Source: JBCBAP01 sp038532435
Lineage (GTDB): Bacteria > Pseudomonadota > Alphaproteobacteria > Rhodobacterales > Rhodobacteraceae
NCBI GenBank assembly: GCA_038532435.1
Contig: JBCBAP010000022.1
Span: forward strand, 1 to 51,156
Direction: 5' to 3'
DNA: 51,156 bases
Part shown: piece by piece, positions 24,340 to 32,352 of the stretch
Layout of the letters: the number at the start of each line of letters is the position of its first letter
Numbering within the stretch: position 1 is the stretch's first letter
Made by a program: the position numbers and the translations under genes
The notes under the pieces: generated by a model
Told to the model about the DNA's origin: nothing
The model's database searches: none
What the model saw: the letters and a program-made list of their open reading frames with translations, nothing else

Positions 24340-24658
24340 CGTCATCATCCTTTTCGATGGCATCCTTCAGGCGGTCGAGGCGGTCGGACCAGAACCGGTC
24401 GATCCGGGCGAGCCAGTCCGCGACCGGGTCGAGCGCCGCGGGATTGAGCCGATTGATCCGTTCCCGTCCCCGCGCCTCTACGGTGATGAGCCCGCTCCCT
24501 TCGAGCTGACCCAAATGTTTGGCGACCGCCGGGCGGGACATGTCGAATTCCGCCGCGACCGCGCCGACGGTCATGTCCGATTGCGCGAGCATCGCGACGA
24601 TGGCCCGACGGGTCGGATCAGCGAGAGCGCGGAACGCGGTTTCGGAGGCATCAAGCAT
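24332..24658 (-). CDS. ArsR family transcriptional regulator
   Basis: 108 aa winged-helix repressor: FRALADPTRRAIVAMLAQ, recognition helix MSRPAVAKHLGQLEGSGLITVEARGRERINRLNP. It lacks the CxC metal site of arsenic and zinc sensors, as is usual for the ArsR members paired with SRPBCC proteins. Start at 24658 is preceded by GGAAGGAGAG. A clear palindrome sits just upstream and is probably its own operator. Confidence 0.92.
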   Translation of the reverse strand: MLDASETAFRALADPTRRAIVAMLAQSDMTVGAVAAEFDMSRPAVAKHLGQLEGSGLITVEARGRERINRLNPAALDPVADWLARIDRFWSDRLDRLKDAIEKDDDDA

Positions 24659-24673
24659 GGTCTCTCCTTCCTC

Positions 24674-24693
24674 ATGAAACTTCATGGTTTCAT
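24674..24693. promoter_or_regulatory. Probable ArsR operator ATGAAAC-N6-GTTTCAT
   Basis: ATGAAAC-TTCATG-GTTTCAT is a perfect 7-bp inverted repeat 15-35 nt before arsR. A further GTTTCAT half-site lies at 24711-24717, 24 nt from the first. The surroundings are AT-rich against a GC-rich background, as expected for promoter overlap. Autoregulation is inferred from position. Confidence 0.65.
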
Positions 24694-24903
24694 ATTTAGG
24701 GAACCTGAGGGTTTCATTTCAACCCCTGTTGCTCGTTTTGTTGAATTCTCGTGCCGCGAGGCGTTCGGTCCCGCACCGAAGGAACGCCGAAGCCCCGCGC
24801 GGCCCGGGCGGGTGGGGGTGGGTGGGCGGGACACCTGCCCGGGCCGCGGGGGGCGGGCAAAATTGCCCTTGGATCGCCCGGGACCATGGCGTATTCTCAC
24901 GCC

Positions 24904-24954
24904 ATGGCACACGAGCTGCACCTTACCGGTCTCCTTCTTCTTAGCCGCCTCTGA
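24904..24954 (+). CDS. leuL: leu leader peptide
   Basis: A 16-codon frame, MAHELHLTGLLLLSRL, begins at 24904 (an in-frame ATG six codons earlier, 24886, would give 22 residues). Six of 16 residues are leucine, four of them consecutive (CTC CTT CTT CTT), and the stop codon lies inside the first arm of the downstream RNA stems. Ahead of leuA this is the layout of leucine-codon attenuation: ribosome stalling at Leu codons when charged tRNA-Leu is scarce. The 17-residue size is below usual gene-finder limits. Confidence 0.85.
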   Translation: MAHELHLTGLLLLSRL

Positions 24955-25011
24955 GCGTGCCGGGGACCTCGGCGCGTGCGCTCAGAGGGTCCCAACCGCG
25001 CCGACGTCCCC
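24949..25011 (+). promoter_or_regulatory. leuA attenuator: mutually exclusive RNA stems
   Basis: Segment 1, CTCTGAGCG (24949-24957), pairs perfectly with segment 3, CGCTCAGAG (24979-24987). Segment 2, GGGGACCTCGGCGCG (24962-24976), pairs with segment 4, CGCGCCGACGTCCCC (24997-25011), 14 of 15. Pairs 1:3 and 2:4 interleave, so they compete, and GGGACC in segment 2 can also pair with GGTCCC at 24988-24993. Segment 1 covers the leader stop codon. 2:4 is the likely terminator stem, though TTTT follows only at 25021. Confidence 0.75.
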
Positions 25012-25124
25012 AGATGAGCCTTTTCCAGACCGCCTGTTCGCGGCTATAGCCATCCGGAACGCATGTCCCCCGCCCCCTCCCGCCGATGCGGGGATCGCGC
25101 AACCGAGATACAAAGAGACACGCC

Positions 25125-26687
25125 ATGACCAACGGCAGCCAGCAGGACCAGGTCCTGATTTTCGACACCACCCTGCGTGACGGGGAGCAATCCCCGGGCG
25201 CAACCATGACCCTCGACGAAAAGCTCGAGGTCGCCGCCATGCTCGACGAGATGGGCGTGGACATCATCGAGGCGGGCTTTCCCATCGCCTCTGAAGGGGA
25301 TTTCGAGGCAGTCTCGAAGATCGCCGCCCAGACCAGGACCTCCGTTGTCTGCGGCCTCGCCCGGGCAAGCTTCGGCGACATTGACCGCTGCTGGGAGGCG
25401 GTGAAGCACGCCGCACGCCCCCGCATCCACACCTTCATCGGCACCTCCCCGCTGCACCGGGAATTCCAGGTTCGGCTCGACAAGGAAGCCATGGTCGAGA
25501 AGATCGAGGCGACGGTAAGCCATGCCCGAAACCTCTGCGACAATGTCCAATGGTCGCCGATGGACGCGACGCGGACCGAGGATGACTATCTCGCCCGGGT
25601 CTGCGAGGTGGCCATCAAGGCCGGAGCCACGACGATCAACATCCCCGACACGGTCGGTTACACCGCCCCCTTCGAGTCCGCCAAGATCATCCGCATGTTG
25701 CTGGAGCGGGTGCCCGGCATGGACGAGATCACCATCGCGACGCACTGCCACAACGATCTGGGCATGGCGACCGCCAACTCCCTCGCCGCCGTCGAGGCCG
25801 GAGCCCGCCAGATCGAGTGCACGATCAATGGACTGGGGGAGCGTGCGGGCAATACCGCGCTCGAGGAGGTCGTGATGGCGCTGAGGGTCCGCAACGACAT
25901 CATGCCCTACCGCACGGGCATCGACACGACGAAGATCATGGGGATCAGCCGCCGGGTTGCCACCGTCTCCGGCTTCAACGTGCAGTACAACAAGGCCATC
26001 GTGGGCAAGAACGCCTTCGCCCACGAAAGCGGCATCCACCAGGACGGGATGCTCAAGCATGCGGGCACGTTCGAGATCATGCGGCCGGAGGATGTGGGCC
26101 TCACGGAATCGAACCTGGTGATGGGCAAACACTCAGGCCGCGCCGCCCTGCGGTCGAAGCTGGAGCAGCTCGGCTACGATCTGGGTGACAACCAGCTCAA
26201 CGACGTTTTTGTCCGATTCAAGGATCTCGCGGATCGGAAGAAGGAGGTCTATGACGAGGACCTGATCGCCCTGATGACCGACACCGCGACCAACGCGGCC
26301 CACGGCAGGGTCCAGGTTAAGGAGCTCGAGGTGCATTGCGGCACACAGGCGCCGCAGACCGCCCGACTGGTCCTGACCGTCGATGGCGCAGATCAGGAGG
26401 TCACCTGCACCGGAGACGGTCCGGTCGACGCGACCTTCAACGCGATCGGGGAGATCATCCCCCACTCCGCCCGGCTGGCCCTCTATCAGGTGCACGCGGT
26501 GACCGAAGGCACCGATGCGCAGGCCACGGTCAGCGTCCGGCTCGAGGAGGGGGGCAAGATCACGACCGGTCAGTCCGCCGATACGGACACGGTCGTCGCC
26601 TCCGCGAAGGCTTACGTGAACGCGCTCAACCGCCTCTTTGTCCGGCGGGAAAAAAGTGCGCCCGCGGACATGGACGCCACCGGCTGA
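25125..26687 (+). CDS. leuA: 2-isopropylmalate synthase
   Basis: 520 aa. It condenses acetyl-CoA with 2-oxoisovalerate, the first committed step of leucine synthesis, and is normally feedback-inhibited by leucine. Motifs: FDTTLRDGEQSPGATM, metal-binding THCHNDLGMATANS, NGLGERAGNTALEEV, KNAFAHESGIHQDG. The C-terminal LeuA dimer domain with the leucine-binding site follows (about residues 390-505). Start at 25125 matches the family; Shine-Dalgarno is modest (AAAGAGA). Preceded by leader peptide and attenuator, so control by leucine at both RNA and protein level is likely. Confidence 0.96.
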   Translation: MTNGSQQDQVLIFDTTLRDGEQSPGATMTLDEKLEVAAMLDEMGVDIIEAGFPIASEGDFEAVSKIAAQTRTSVVCGLARASFGDIDRCWEAVKHAARPRIHTFIGTSPLHREFQVRLDKEAMVEKIEATVSHARNLCDNVQWSPMDATRTEDDYLARVCEVAIKAGATTINIPDTVGYTAPFESAKIIRMLLERVPGMDEITIATHCHNDLGMATANSLAAVEAGARQIECTINGLGERAGNTALEEVVMALRVRNDIMPYRTGIDTTKIMGISRRVATVSGFNVQYNKAIVGKNAFAHESGIHQDGMLKHAGTFEIMRPEDVGLTESNLVMGKHSGRAALRSKLEQLGYDLGDNQLNDVFVRFKDLADRKKEVYDEDLIALMTDTATNAAHGRVQVKELEVHCGTQAPQTARLVLTVDGADQEVTCTGDGPVDATFNAIGEIIPHSARLALYQVHAVTEGTDAQATVSVRLEEGGKITTGQSADTDTVVASAKAYVNALNRLFVRREKSAPADMDATG

Positions 26688-26700
26688 GGGAACCCTGACC

Positions 26701-26736
26701 GGACGCGCGCGGTGCGGCTTGCCCCCGCGCGCGTCC
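26701..26736. terminator. Bidirectional terminator between leuA and the VPLPA-like gene
   Basis: GGACGCGCGCGG (26701-26712) and CCGCGCGCGTCC (26725-26736) form a perfect 12-bp stem with a 12-nt loop between the two convergent genes, 13 nt after the leuA stop. Confidence 0.7.
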
Positions 26737-26744
26737 CGTTCACA

Positions 26745-27416
26745 TCAGCCCCGCCAGAACGGATGGCGGTACATCCTGCGCCCGCGCACCCCGGCAAGAG
26801 CTGCGAGAGCGAGGCCCAGCACGCCCGAGGCCATGGGCAACGGCACCGGTGCAGGCGGCACGGTCGCCCGCGCCTCCACCCCGTAGCGGATGCTCAGGGA
26901 CTGCCCTGGCAGCAGGATCAGGCTGACACCGACTGAGGTCGCCTCGGCAAGGGTGAAGTCGAGCTCACCCGGACCGAAGGACCCGCTGTCGCTCATGGTG
27001 CTTATCGATCCGTCACCATCCCCTCCGACAACATCGAGGAAGGCAAGCGCGCTCGCCTCGTGCTCTCCGGAATCGGAGGAGCTGTCCCGCGTGCCGAAGA
27101 TCTCCGCGAGCAGGTCGGCGGAGACGGTCACGCGAAACTGCGCGTTTGACGCGTTCTCAAAGGACAGGATCCCGCTTTCGATGTCGAGAGCTTCGCCCTC
27201 GGCGGTCAGGGATGCCGACGCGGTAAGCTCCAGCGGCGCAGTGATCCGGGTGTTCAGACCACCCACCAGATCCTCCCCGACGGGCACCGTGTCGAACAGC
27301 AGCTCCGAGTCGTAGGTCACCGTCACCCGGGAGGATGCGTCTATGGTGACAGCGTTGGCCTGAGCGCCCAGGACCAGGGCGCACAGGGTCGTGCAGAGAC
27401 ATAAGATGCGTCTCAT
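26745..27416 (-). CDS. Exported protein with VPLPA-like C-terminal sorting signal
   Basis: 223 aa. Signal peptide ILCLCTTLCALVLGAQANA and a C-terminal APVPLPMASGVLGLALAALAGVRGRRM: a VPLPM variant of VPLPA, hydrophobic helix and RGRR. Unlike the gene at 15339, nine more residues (MYRHPFWRG) follow the basic cluster. The middle is beta-rich and Ser/Asp-rich (TRDSSSDSGEHEAS) without enzyme motifs. Probably an exosortase substrate. Two ATGs are adjacent (27419, 27416); GAGG is 3-6 nt before them. Confidence 0.82.
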   Translation of the reverse strand: MRRILCLCTTLCALVLGAQANAVTIDASSRVTVTYDSELLFDTVPVGEDLVGGLNTRITAPLELTASASLTAEGEALDIESGILSFENASNAQFRVTVSADLLAEIFGTRDSSSDSGEHEASALAFLDVVGGDGDGSISTMSDSGSFGPGELDFTLAEATSVGVSLILLPGQSLSIRYGVEARATVPPAPVPLPMASGVLGLALAALAGVRGRRMYRHPFWRG

Positions 27417-27913
27417 CATCTACCTCACTTTGCGATTTGCTGGGTTGAGAGACCGGATGGCGGGGCGCACTCCCACGGCATCGGCCTCTCTCGATTTACG
27501 TAACTATATTACGTTATTCCATCAAGCGGAAACGCTCGGGATAGAGAGCCCAAATGGGGTGGCATCCCTCGAATGCGCCAAGGTGCCGTAGGGGCACCCC
27601 GCATTGACCAATGGAATCCGTCTGAACAGCCCATCGGTCGCGATGGTCACTCAGCAGATCGAGACCCGTCGGGACAAGCCGCATCCCGTCGCCCGCCTGC
27701 CCTCGATTCTGAGGCCCGCTTTTCGGACTCGTGGCGCGGAAGGCCGGAGAATGTTGGAAAAGTGCAAGAAATTGGAACGAAATTGCACAATCCTGACGTC
27801 GTTTTCACCCGGCCTTTACCCCCTTTCGGGTGAGCCTTATAACCGCGCAAAGGCAAGAAAGCGCAGCGGACGCTCGGGATGAGCCCCGCGCGGGGGCAAG
27901 GGGCACACACACG
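27417..27913. other. Intergenic region ahead of mreB with three inverted repeats
   Basis: No gene is visible in these 497 nt. ACGTAA-CTATA-TTACGT (27498-27514) is a perfect 6-bp repeat in an AT-rich patch 82 nt before the VPLPA-like gene, a likely operator or promoter element. GTGCAA/TTGCAC (27762-27788, 15-nt spacer) and TCACCCG/CGGGTGA (27805-27833, 15-nt loop) lie 81-152 nt before mreB; the second could fold in the mreB leader RNA. Confidence 0.5.
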
Positions 27914-28951
27914 ATGTTTAGCGCGATTTCGGGGCTGTTCTCGTCAGACATGGCGATCGATCTGGGCACCGCAAACACACTCATTTACGTCAAGGGGAAG
28001 GGGATCGTCCTCAACGAACCCTCCGTCGTCGCCTACCATGTGCGCGACGGGAAAAAGCAGGTGCTGGAGGTCGGCGAGGATGCGAAGCTGATGCTTGGCC
28101 GGACCCCGGGGTCGATCGAGGCGATCCGGCCCATGCGCGACGGGGTCATCGCCGACTTCGACGTCGCCGAGGCGATGATCAAGCACTTCATCCGGAAGGT
28201 GAACAAGCGGGGCAAGCCGAAGATCATCGTCTGCGTGCCCCACGGCGCGACGCCGGTTGAGAAAAAAGCGATCCGCGAAAGCGTGCTCGCCGCCGGCGGG
28301 CGCAAGGCGGGCCTGATCGCGGAGCCCATTGCAGCGGCCATCGGCGCGGGCCTTCCGATCACGGATCCCACCGGCTCCATGGTCGTTGACATCGGCGGCG
28401 GCACGACGGAAGTTGCGGTCCTCTCGCTCGGCGACATCGTCTATGCCCGCTCCGTCCGTGTCGGCGGGGACCGGATGGATGAGGCCATCATCTCCTACCT
28501 GCGCCGCCAGCATAACCTTCTGGTCGGCGAGGCGACAGCGGAGCGGATCAAGACCTCCATCGGGTCCGCCCGCATGCCCGACGATGGCCGTGGCCAGTCC
28601 ATGGAGATCCGCGGACGCGACCTGCTGAACGGCGTGCCCAAGGAAACCGAGGTGACCCAGGCGCAGGTGTCCGAGGCGCTGGCCGAACCCGTGCAGCAGA
28701 TCTGCGAGGCGGTAATGACCGCGCTCGAGGCGACCCCGCCGGACGTGGCGGCGGACATCGTGGACCGCGGCGTGATGCTGACGGGTGGCGGCGCGCTCCT
28801 CGGCGATCTTGACATGGCGCTGCGGGAGCAGACCGGCCTTGCCATCACGGTGGCGGACGATGCGCTCAACTGCGTCGCCCTCGGCACCGGCAAGAGCCTG
28901 GAATTTGAGCGGCGGCTCCAGCATGTGATAGACTACGGCGTGAGCAGCTAA
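27914..28951 (+). CDS. mreB: Rod shape-determining protein MreB
   Basis: 345 aa bacterial actin that polymerises under the membrane and positions the elongation machinery. ATP-site motifs: phosphate-1 DLGTANTLIYVKGKGIVLNEPSVVA, phosphate-2 MVVDIGGGTTEVAVLS, adenosine loop LTGGGALLGDLD. The N-terminal FSSDMAIDLG and hydrophobic residues fit membrane binding. Start at 27914 matches the family; AAGGGG lies about 9 nt upstream. First gene of the mreBCD-mrdA-rodA run. Confidence 0.97.
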   Translation: MFSAISGLFSSDMAIDLGTANTLIYVKGKGIVLNEPSVVAYHVRDGKKQVLEVGEDAKLMLGRTPGSIEAIRPMRDGVIADFDVAEAMIKHFIRKVNKRGKPKIIVCVPHGATPVEKKAIRESVLAAGGRKAGLIAEPIAAAIGAGLPITDPTGSMVVDIGGGTTEVAVLSLGDIVYARSVRVGGDRMDEAIISYLRRQHNLLVGEATAERIKTSIGSARMPDDGRGQSMEIRGRDLLNGVPKETEVTQAQVSEALAEPVQQICEAVMTALEATPPDVAADIVDRGVMLTGGGALLGDLDMALREQTGLAITVADDALNCVALGTGKSLEFERRLQHVIDYGVSS

Positions 28952-28994
28952 ACCACTCCGGTGAACCGGAGGACAGCATGAAAGGCAGGGCCAA

Positions 28995-29879
28995 GTGTCC
29001 TCAGCCCAGGGCGGTGTGAACAGTTTCTGGACCATGATCCGCCAGATCGTTCTGGGCGGAATGTTTCTGGTGTGCCTGCTGCTGTTCATCCTCTGGCGGG
29101 TGGACAGTCCGCGCGTCGACCGGTTCCGCATGGCGGTGAGCGATGCGCTCATGCCCTCCATCGAATGGACCGCGAAACCTTTCGCCTCCTTCTGGCGCAT
29201 GGTCGACGATTTCCAGTCCTACGCCCGGGTCTACGAACAGAACCGGGAGCTGCGGCGGGAATTGCAGGACATGAAAGGCTGGCGCGAGGCCGCTCTGCAG
29301 CTTGAGCAGAAAAACGCCCGGCTGCGGGCGCTCAACAACGTGCGGATCAACCCCCAGCTCACCTTCATCACCGGTGAGGTGATGACCGACACGGGCGGGC
29401 CGTTCAGCCAGTCCGGTCTCATCAACGTGGGCGGGCGTAACGGGATCCGGGACGGGGCGGCGGCGCTCGACGGCCTCGGCCTCGTCGGCCGCATCTCCGG
29501 CGTCGGAACGGCGACCGCCCGGGTGATCTACCTCACGGACATCAACAGCCGGGTCCCGATCATCATCCAGCCCTCTGGCCAGCGCGGCATCGTCAGCGGG
29601 GACAACACCCGCGCGCCGCGGCTCGACTTCGTGGAGGATACGGAGCGTGTGAATCCGGGAGACCGCGTCGTCACCTCCGGTGACGGAGATGTGCTGCCGC
29701 CTGATATCCTCGTGGGTCAGGTGATCCAGACCCCCGACGGCCGGTTCCGCATCCTGCCCGCCGCGGATTACCAGCGGCTCGAATTCCTCCGAGTGCTCGA
29801 ATACGCCCCGCCGCCCCCGGTGGCGGAGACAGGCGCGCTGATCACCCGCAGCCTGCCCGCCGAGGGAGGTATCGAATGA
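28995..29879 (+). CDS. mreC: Rod shape-determining protein MreC
   Basis: 294 aa. Single N-terminal membrane helix (IVLGGMFLVCLLLFILW, about residues 16-32), a coiled coil (residues 75-110, EQNRELRRELQDMK) and the two-barrel MreC domain with GLVGRISGVGTATARVIYLTD and VTSGDGDVLPPDILVGQV. MreC links MreB/RodZ inside to PBP2 in the periplasm. The start is GTG 28995 after AGGGCCAA; there is no better in-frame ATG before the membrane helix. Overlaps mreD by ATGA. Confidence 0.94.
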   Translation: MSSAQGGVNSFWTMIRQIVLGGMFLVCLLLFILWRVDSPRVDRFRMAVSDALMPSIEWTAKPFASFWRMVDDFQSYARVYEQNRELRRELQDMKGWREAALQLEQKNARLRALNNVRINPQLTFITGEVMTDTGGPFSQSGLINVGGRNGIRDGAAALDGLGLVGRISGVGTATARVIYLTDINSRVPIIIQPSGQRGIVSGDNTRAPRLDFVEDTERVNPGDRVVTSGDGDVLPPDILVGQVIQTPDGRFRILPAADYQRLEFLRVLEYAPPPPVAETGALITRSLPAEGGIE

Positions 29880-30424
29880 ACGACAGCCTCATCACGTGGC
29901 GGGTCCTCTGGGACAGCTCCGTCGCCCTTCTCGCCGGGCTTGCCTGCATCCTCGTCGGCCTCATCCCGATCACCCCCGGCGCCGACAGCTATCCGATGCC
30001 GGACCTGCTGTTCTGCGTGCTCGCCTACTGGGTGCTGCGCCGGCCGGAGGGGGCGAGCCTGCCGCTCGTCTTCGCGCTTGGTCTGATTGCGGATCTGATG
30101 CTGGGCCGCCCCGTGGGCCTCGCGACGTTCCTGCTCGTGGTGATGACGGAGATCCTGCGCGGCCAGTCGCTGGCGCTGCGCGACGTCTCCTTCATCTTCG
30201 AATGGCTGCTCTTCGCCGTGCTCACCGCGCTGATGCTTGTAGGGCAGATGCTGCTGCTGTGGATCACGTTTTCCGAGGTGCCGTCGGCCCAGCTCATCGG
30301 CCAGTACGGGTTCTTCACGGTCATGTCCTATCCGGTTGTGGCCGCCCTCTGCGGTACAGCACTCGGCATACGCTACCCGGTGCGGGCAGTGCACGAGCGC
30401 TCGACCTATCTGAGGGGCGGCTGA
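29876..30424 (+). CDS. mreD: Rod shape-determining protein MreD
   Basis: 182 aa integral membrane protein with about five to six hydrophobic helices (VALLAGLACILVGLIPI, LPLVFALGLIADLMLGRPVGLATFLLVV, LLFAVLTALMLVGQMLLLW). PDLLFCVLAYWVLRRPE and GLIADLMLGRPVGL are family motifs. Overlaps mreC by 4 nt and mrdA by 1 nt (TGATG). Confidence 0.92.
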   Translation: MNDSLITWRVLWDSSVALLAGLACILVGLIPITPGADSYPMPDLLFCVLAYWVLRRPEGASLPLVFALGLIADLMLGRPVGLATFLLVVMTEILRGQSLALRDVSFIFEWLLFAVLTALMLVGQMLLLWITFSEVPSAQLIGQYGFFTVMSYPVVAALCGTALGIRYPVRAVHERSTYLRGG

Positions 30425-32352
30425 TGGCACGGGGTCCGATCCAGGCGGGGCGGAACATGACCCGGCGCGGCCTCTTCGTGCTCGCGCTTCAGTTCGGCCT
30501 CGTCGGCACGCTCGGCTGGCGGATGCGCCAGCTTCAGGTCGAGGACGCGGAGCGGTATCGCCTGCTGGCCGAAGAGAACCGGATCAACATCAACCTGCTG
30601 CCGCCACCCCGCGGCCTGATCTTCGACCGCAGGGGCCAACCCATCGCGGTCAACGAACAGAACTACCGCATCGTCATGGTGCGGGAGCAGGCGGGCGATG
30701 AGCAGGCGGTGCTCGACCGCCTCTCCGACCTCGTCCCGATCAGTCCGGAACGCAAGGAGCGTGTGCTCAAGGACATGCGGGACCGCCCCCCTTTCGTCCC
30801 CGTGGCGGTGGTGGAGCATCTGAAGTGGGAGGAGTTTGCCCGCGTCGCCTCCAACATCCCTGCCCTGCCCGGAGTGAAGCCTGAGGTGGGCCTCAGCCGC
30901 TACTACCCCTACGGCCCGGAGTTCGCGCATCTCGTCGGCTATGTCGGACCCGTGTCCGACTGGGACCTCAGCCAGATCGACCGACCCGATCCCCTGCTGC
31001 AGATCCCCGACTTCCAAATCGGCAAGACCGGCGTTGAAAAACGGCTCGAGGGCAATCTGCGGGGGGAGGCTGGGACCAGCCGCATCGAGGTGAACGCGGT
31101 CGGCCGGGTGATCCGCGAGCTCGACCGCGCGGACGGGCGCCCGGGTTCGGACCTCCAGCTCACCGTTGACCGGGACCTCCAGTCCTACGCGCTCGCGCGG
31201 ATGAATGGAGAGAGTGCCGCGACGGTCGTCATGGACATCCGCAGCGGGGAGATCCTGGCCATGGCCTCCTCCCCCAGTTTCGACCCGAACTCCTTCGTCT
31301 TCGGCATTTCCAGCAAGGACTGGAAGGCCCTGAACGAGGACGAGTACCGCCCGATGTACAACAAGACCGTGTCCGGCGTGTACCCGCCCGGCTCGACCTT
31401 CAAGATGGTCGTGGCGCTCGCGGCGCTCGAGGCGGGCGTCGTCGGACCGGAAGAGACGTTCTACTGCAACGGTGGCCTGCAGCTCGGCGACCGCCGCTTT
31501 CACTGTTGGAAACGGTGGGGGCACGGGCATGTGGACCTGCATGACAGCCTCAAGCATTCCTGCGACGTCTACTACTACGAGGTGTCCCAGCGCGTGGGCA
31601 TCGAGCGGATCACCGAGATGGCCCGCAAGCTCGGCCTCGGCGATGCGCCGGAGATCGCCCTGCCCGCGGTGGCCGGAGGGCTCACGCCCACCAAAGGGTG
31701 GAAGCAGGCCGTCCATGGGCAAAGCTGGCTGGTCGGCGACACGCTCAACGCCAGCATCGGACAGGGATACGTGCTCGCCTCGCCCCTGCAGCTCGCCACC
31801 ATGACCGCGCGCATCGCGACCGGAAAGGCGGTGACGCCCCAGCTCACCCGTCAGGCCGTCGGCACGCCTGCGGCGGCCCCGGACCTTGCTGATCTCGATA
31901 TCTCCGAAGCCTCCCTTCGCCGGGTCCGGAACGCGATGTTCGCCGTGTCGAACCACCGCCGCGGCACTGCCTGGCGTGCCCGGATCGCCGACAAGACCAT
32001 GGCCATGTCCGGCAAGACCGGCACCAGCCAGGTCCGCCGGATCACGGAAGCGGAACGCCGGGCGGGCGTCTTCCGCAACGAGGATCTTCCCTGGAACCGG
32101 CGCGACCACGCGCTCTTCGTCGCCTTCGCGCCCCACGACGATCCGAAGTATGCGATCTCCGTCGTTGTCGAACATGGCGGCGGCGGGTCCAAGGCCGCCG
32201 CCCCCATCGCCCGGGACGTGATGATCCGCGCGCTCTACGGCGCGGACGCCCCGCTCGAGGCATGGCCGGAGGCGGTGCGCGAGGAGATCGAGCAGCAGCG
32301 CCGAACACCCCCTGCCTCCGCCGAGGTGCCGGGCGGAAGCGACCGCGCATGA
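30424..32352 (+). CDS. mrdA: Penicillin-binding protein 2
   Basis: 642 aa elongation-specific transpeptidase. N-terminal membrane anchor (LFVLALQFGLVGTLGW), non-catalytic pedestal with RGLIFDRRGQPIAVN, then the transpeptidase domain with nucleophile S324 in YPPGSTFKM (SxxK), S379-C-D381 and K530-T-G (MSGKTGTSQ). It cross-links peptidoglycan strands made by RodA. The start at 30424 is the ATG overlapping the mreD stop; the long upstream in-frame extension is a shadow inside mreD. Confidence 0.96.
   Translation: MARGPIQAGRNMTRRGLFVLALQFGLVGTLGWRMRQLQVEDAERYRLLAEENRININLLPPPRGLIFDRRGQPIAVNEQNYRIVMVREQAGDEQAVLDRLSDLVPISPERKERVLKDMRDRPPFVPVAVVEHLKWEEFARVASNIPALPGVKPEVGLSRYYPYGPEFAHLVGYVGPVSDWDLSQIDRPDPLLQIPDFQIGKTGVEKRLEGNLRGEAGTSRIEVNAVGRVIRELDRADGRPGSDLQLTVDRDLQSYALARMNGESAATVVMDIRSGEILAMASSPSFDPNSFVFGISSKDWKALNEDEYRPMYNKTVSGVYPPGSTFKMVVALAALEAGVVGPEETFYCNGGLQLGDRRFHCWKRWGHGHVDLHDSLKHSCDVYYYEVSQRVGIERITEMARKLGLGDAPEIALPAVAGGLTPTKGWKQAVHGQSWLVGDTLNASIGQGYVLASPLQLATMTARIATGKAVTPQLTRQAVGTPAAAPDLADLDISEASLRRVRNAMFAVSNHRRGTAWRARIADKTMAMSGKTGTSQVRRITEAERRAGVFRNEDLPWNRRDHALFVAFAPHDDPKYAISVVVEHGGGGSKAAAPIARDVMIRALYGADAPLEAWPEAVREEIEQQRRTPPASAEVPGGSDRA

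Noticed and set aside
24751..24954. 67-residue protein ending in the leucine-rich leader
   Set aside because: The upstream part is Pro/Gly/Arg-rich low complexity; only the last 16-22 codons have the leader-peptide features and good context.
29896..30423. N-terminal extension of PBP2 through mreD
   Set aside because: It overlaps mreD in another frame and lacks any domain; the ATG at 30424 overlaps the mreD stop in the usual way.
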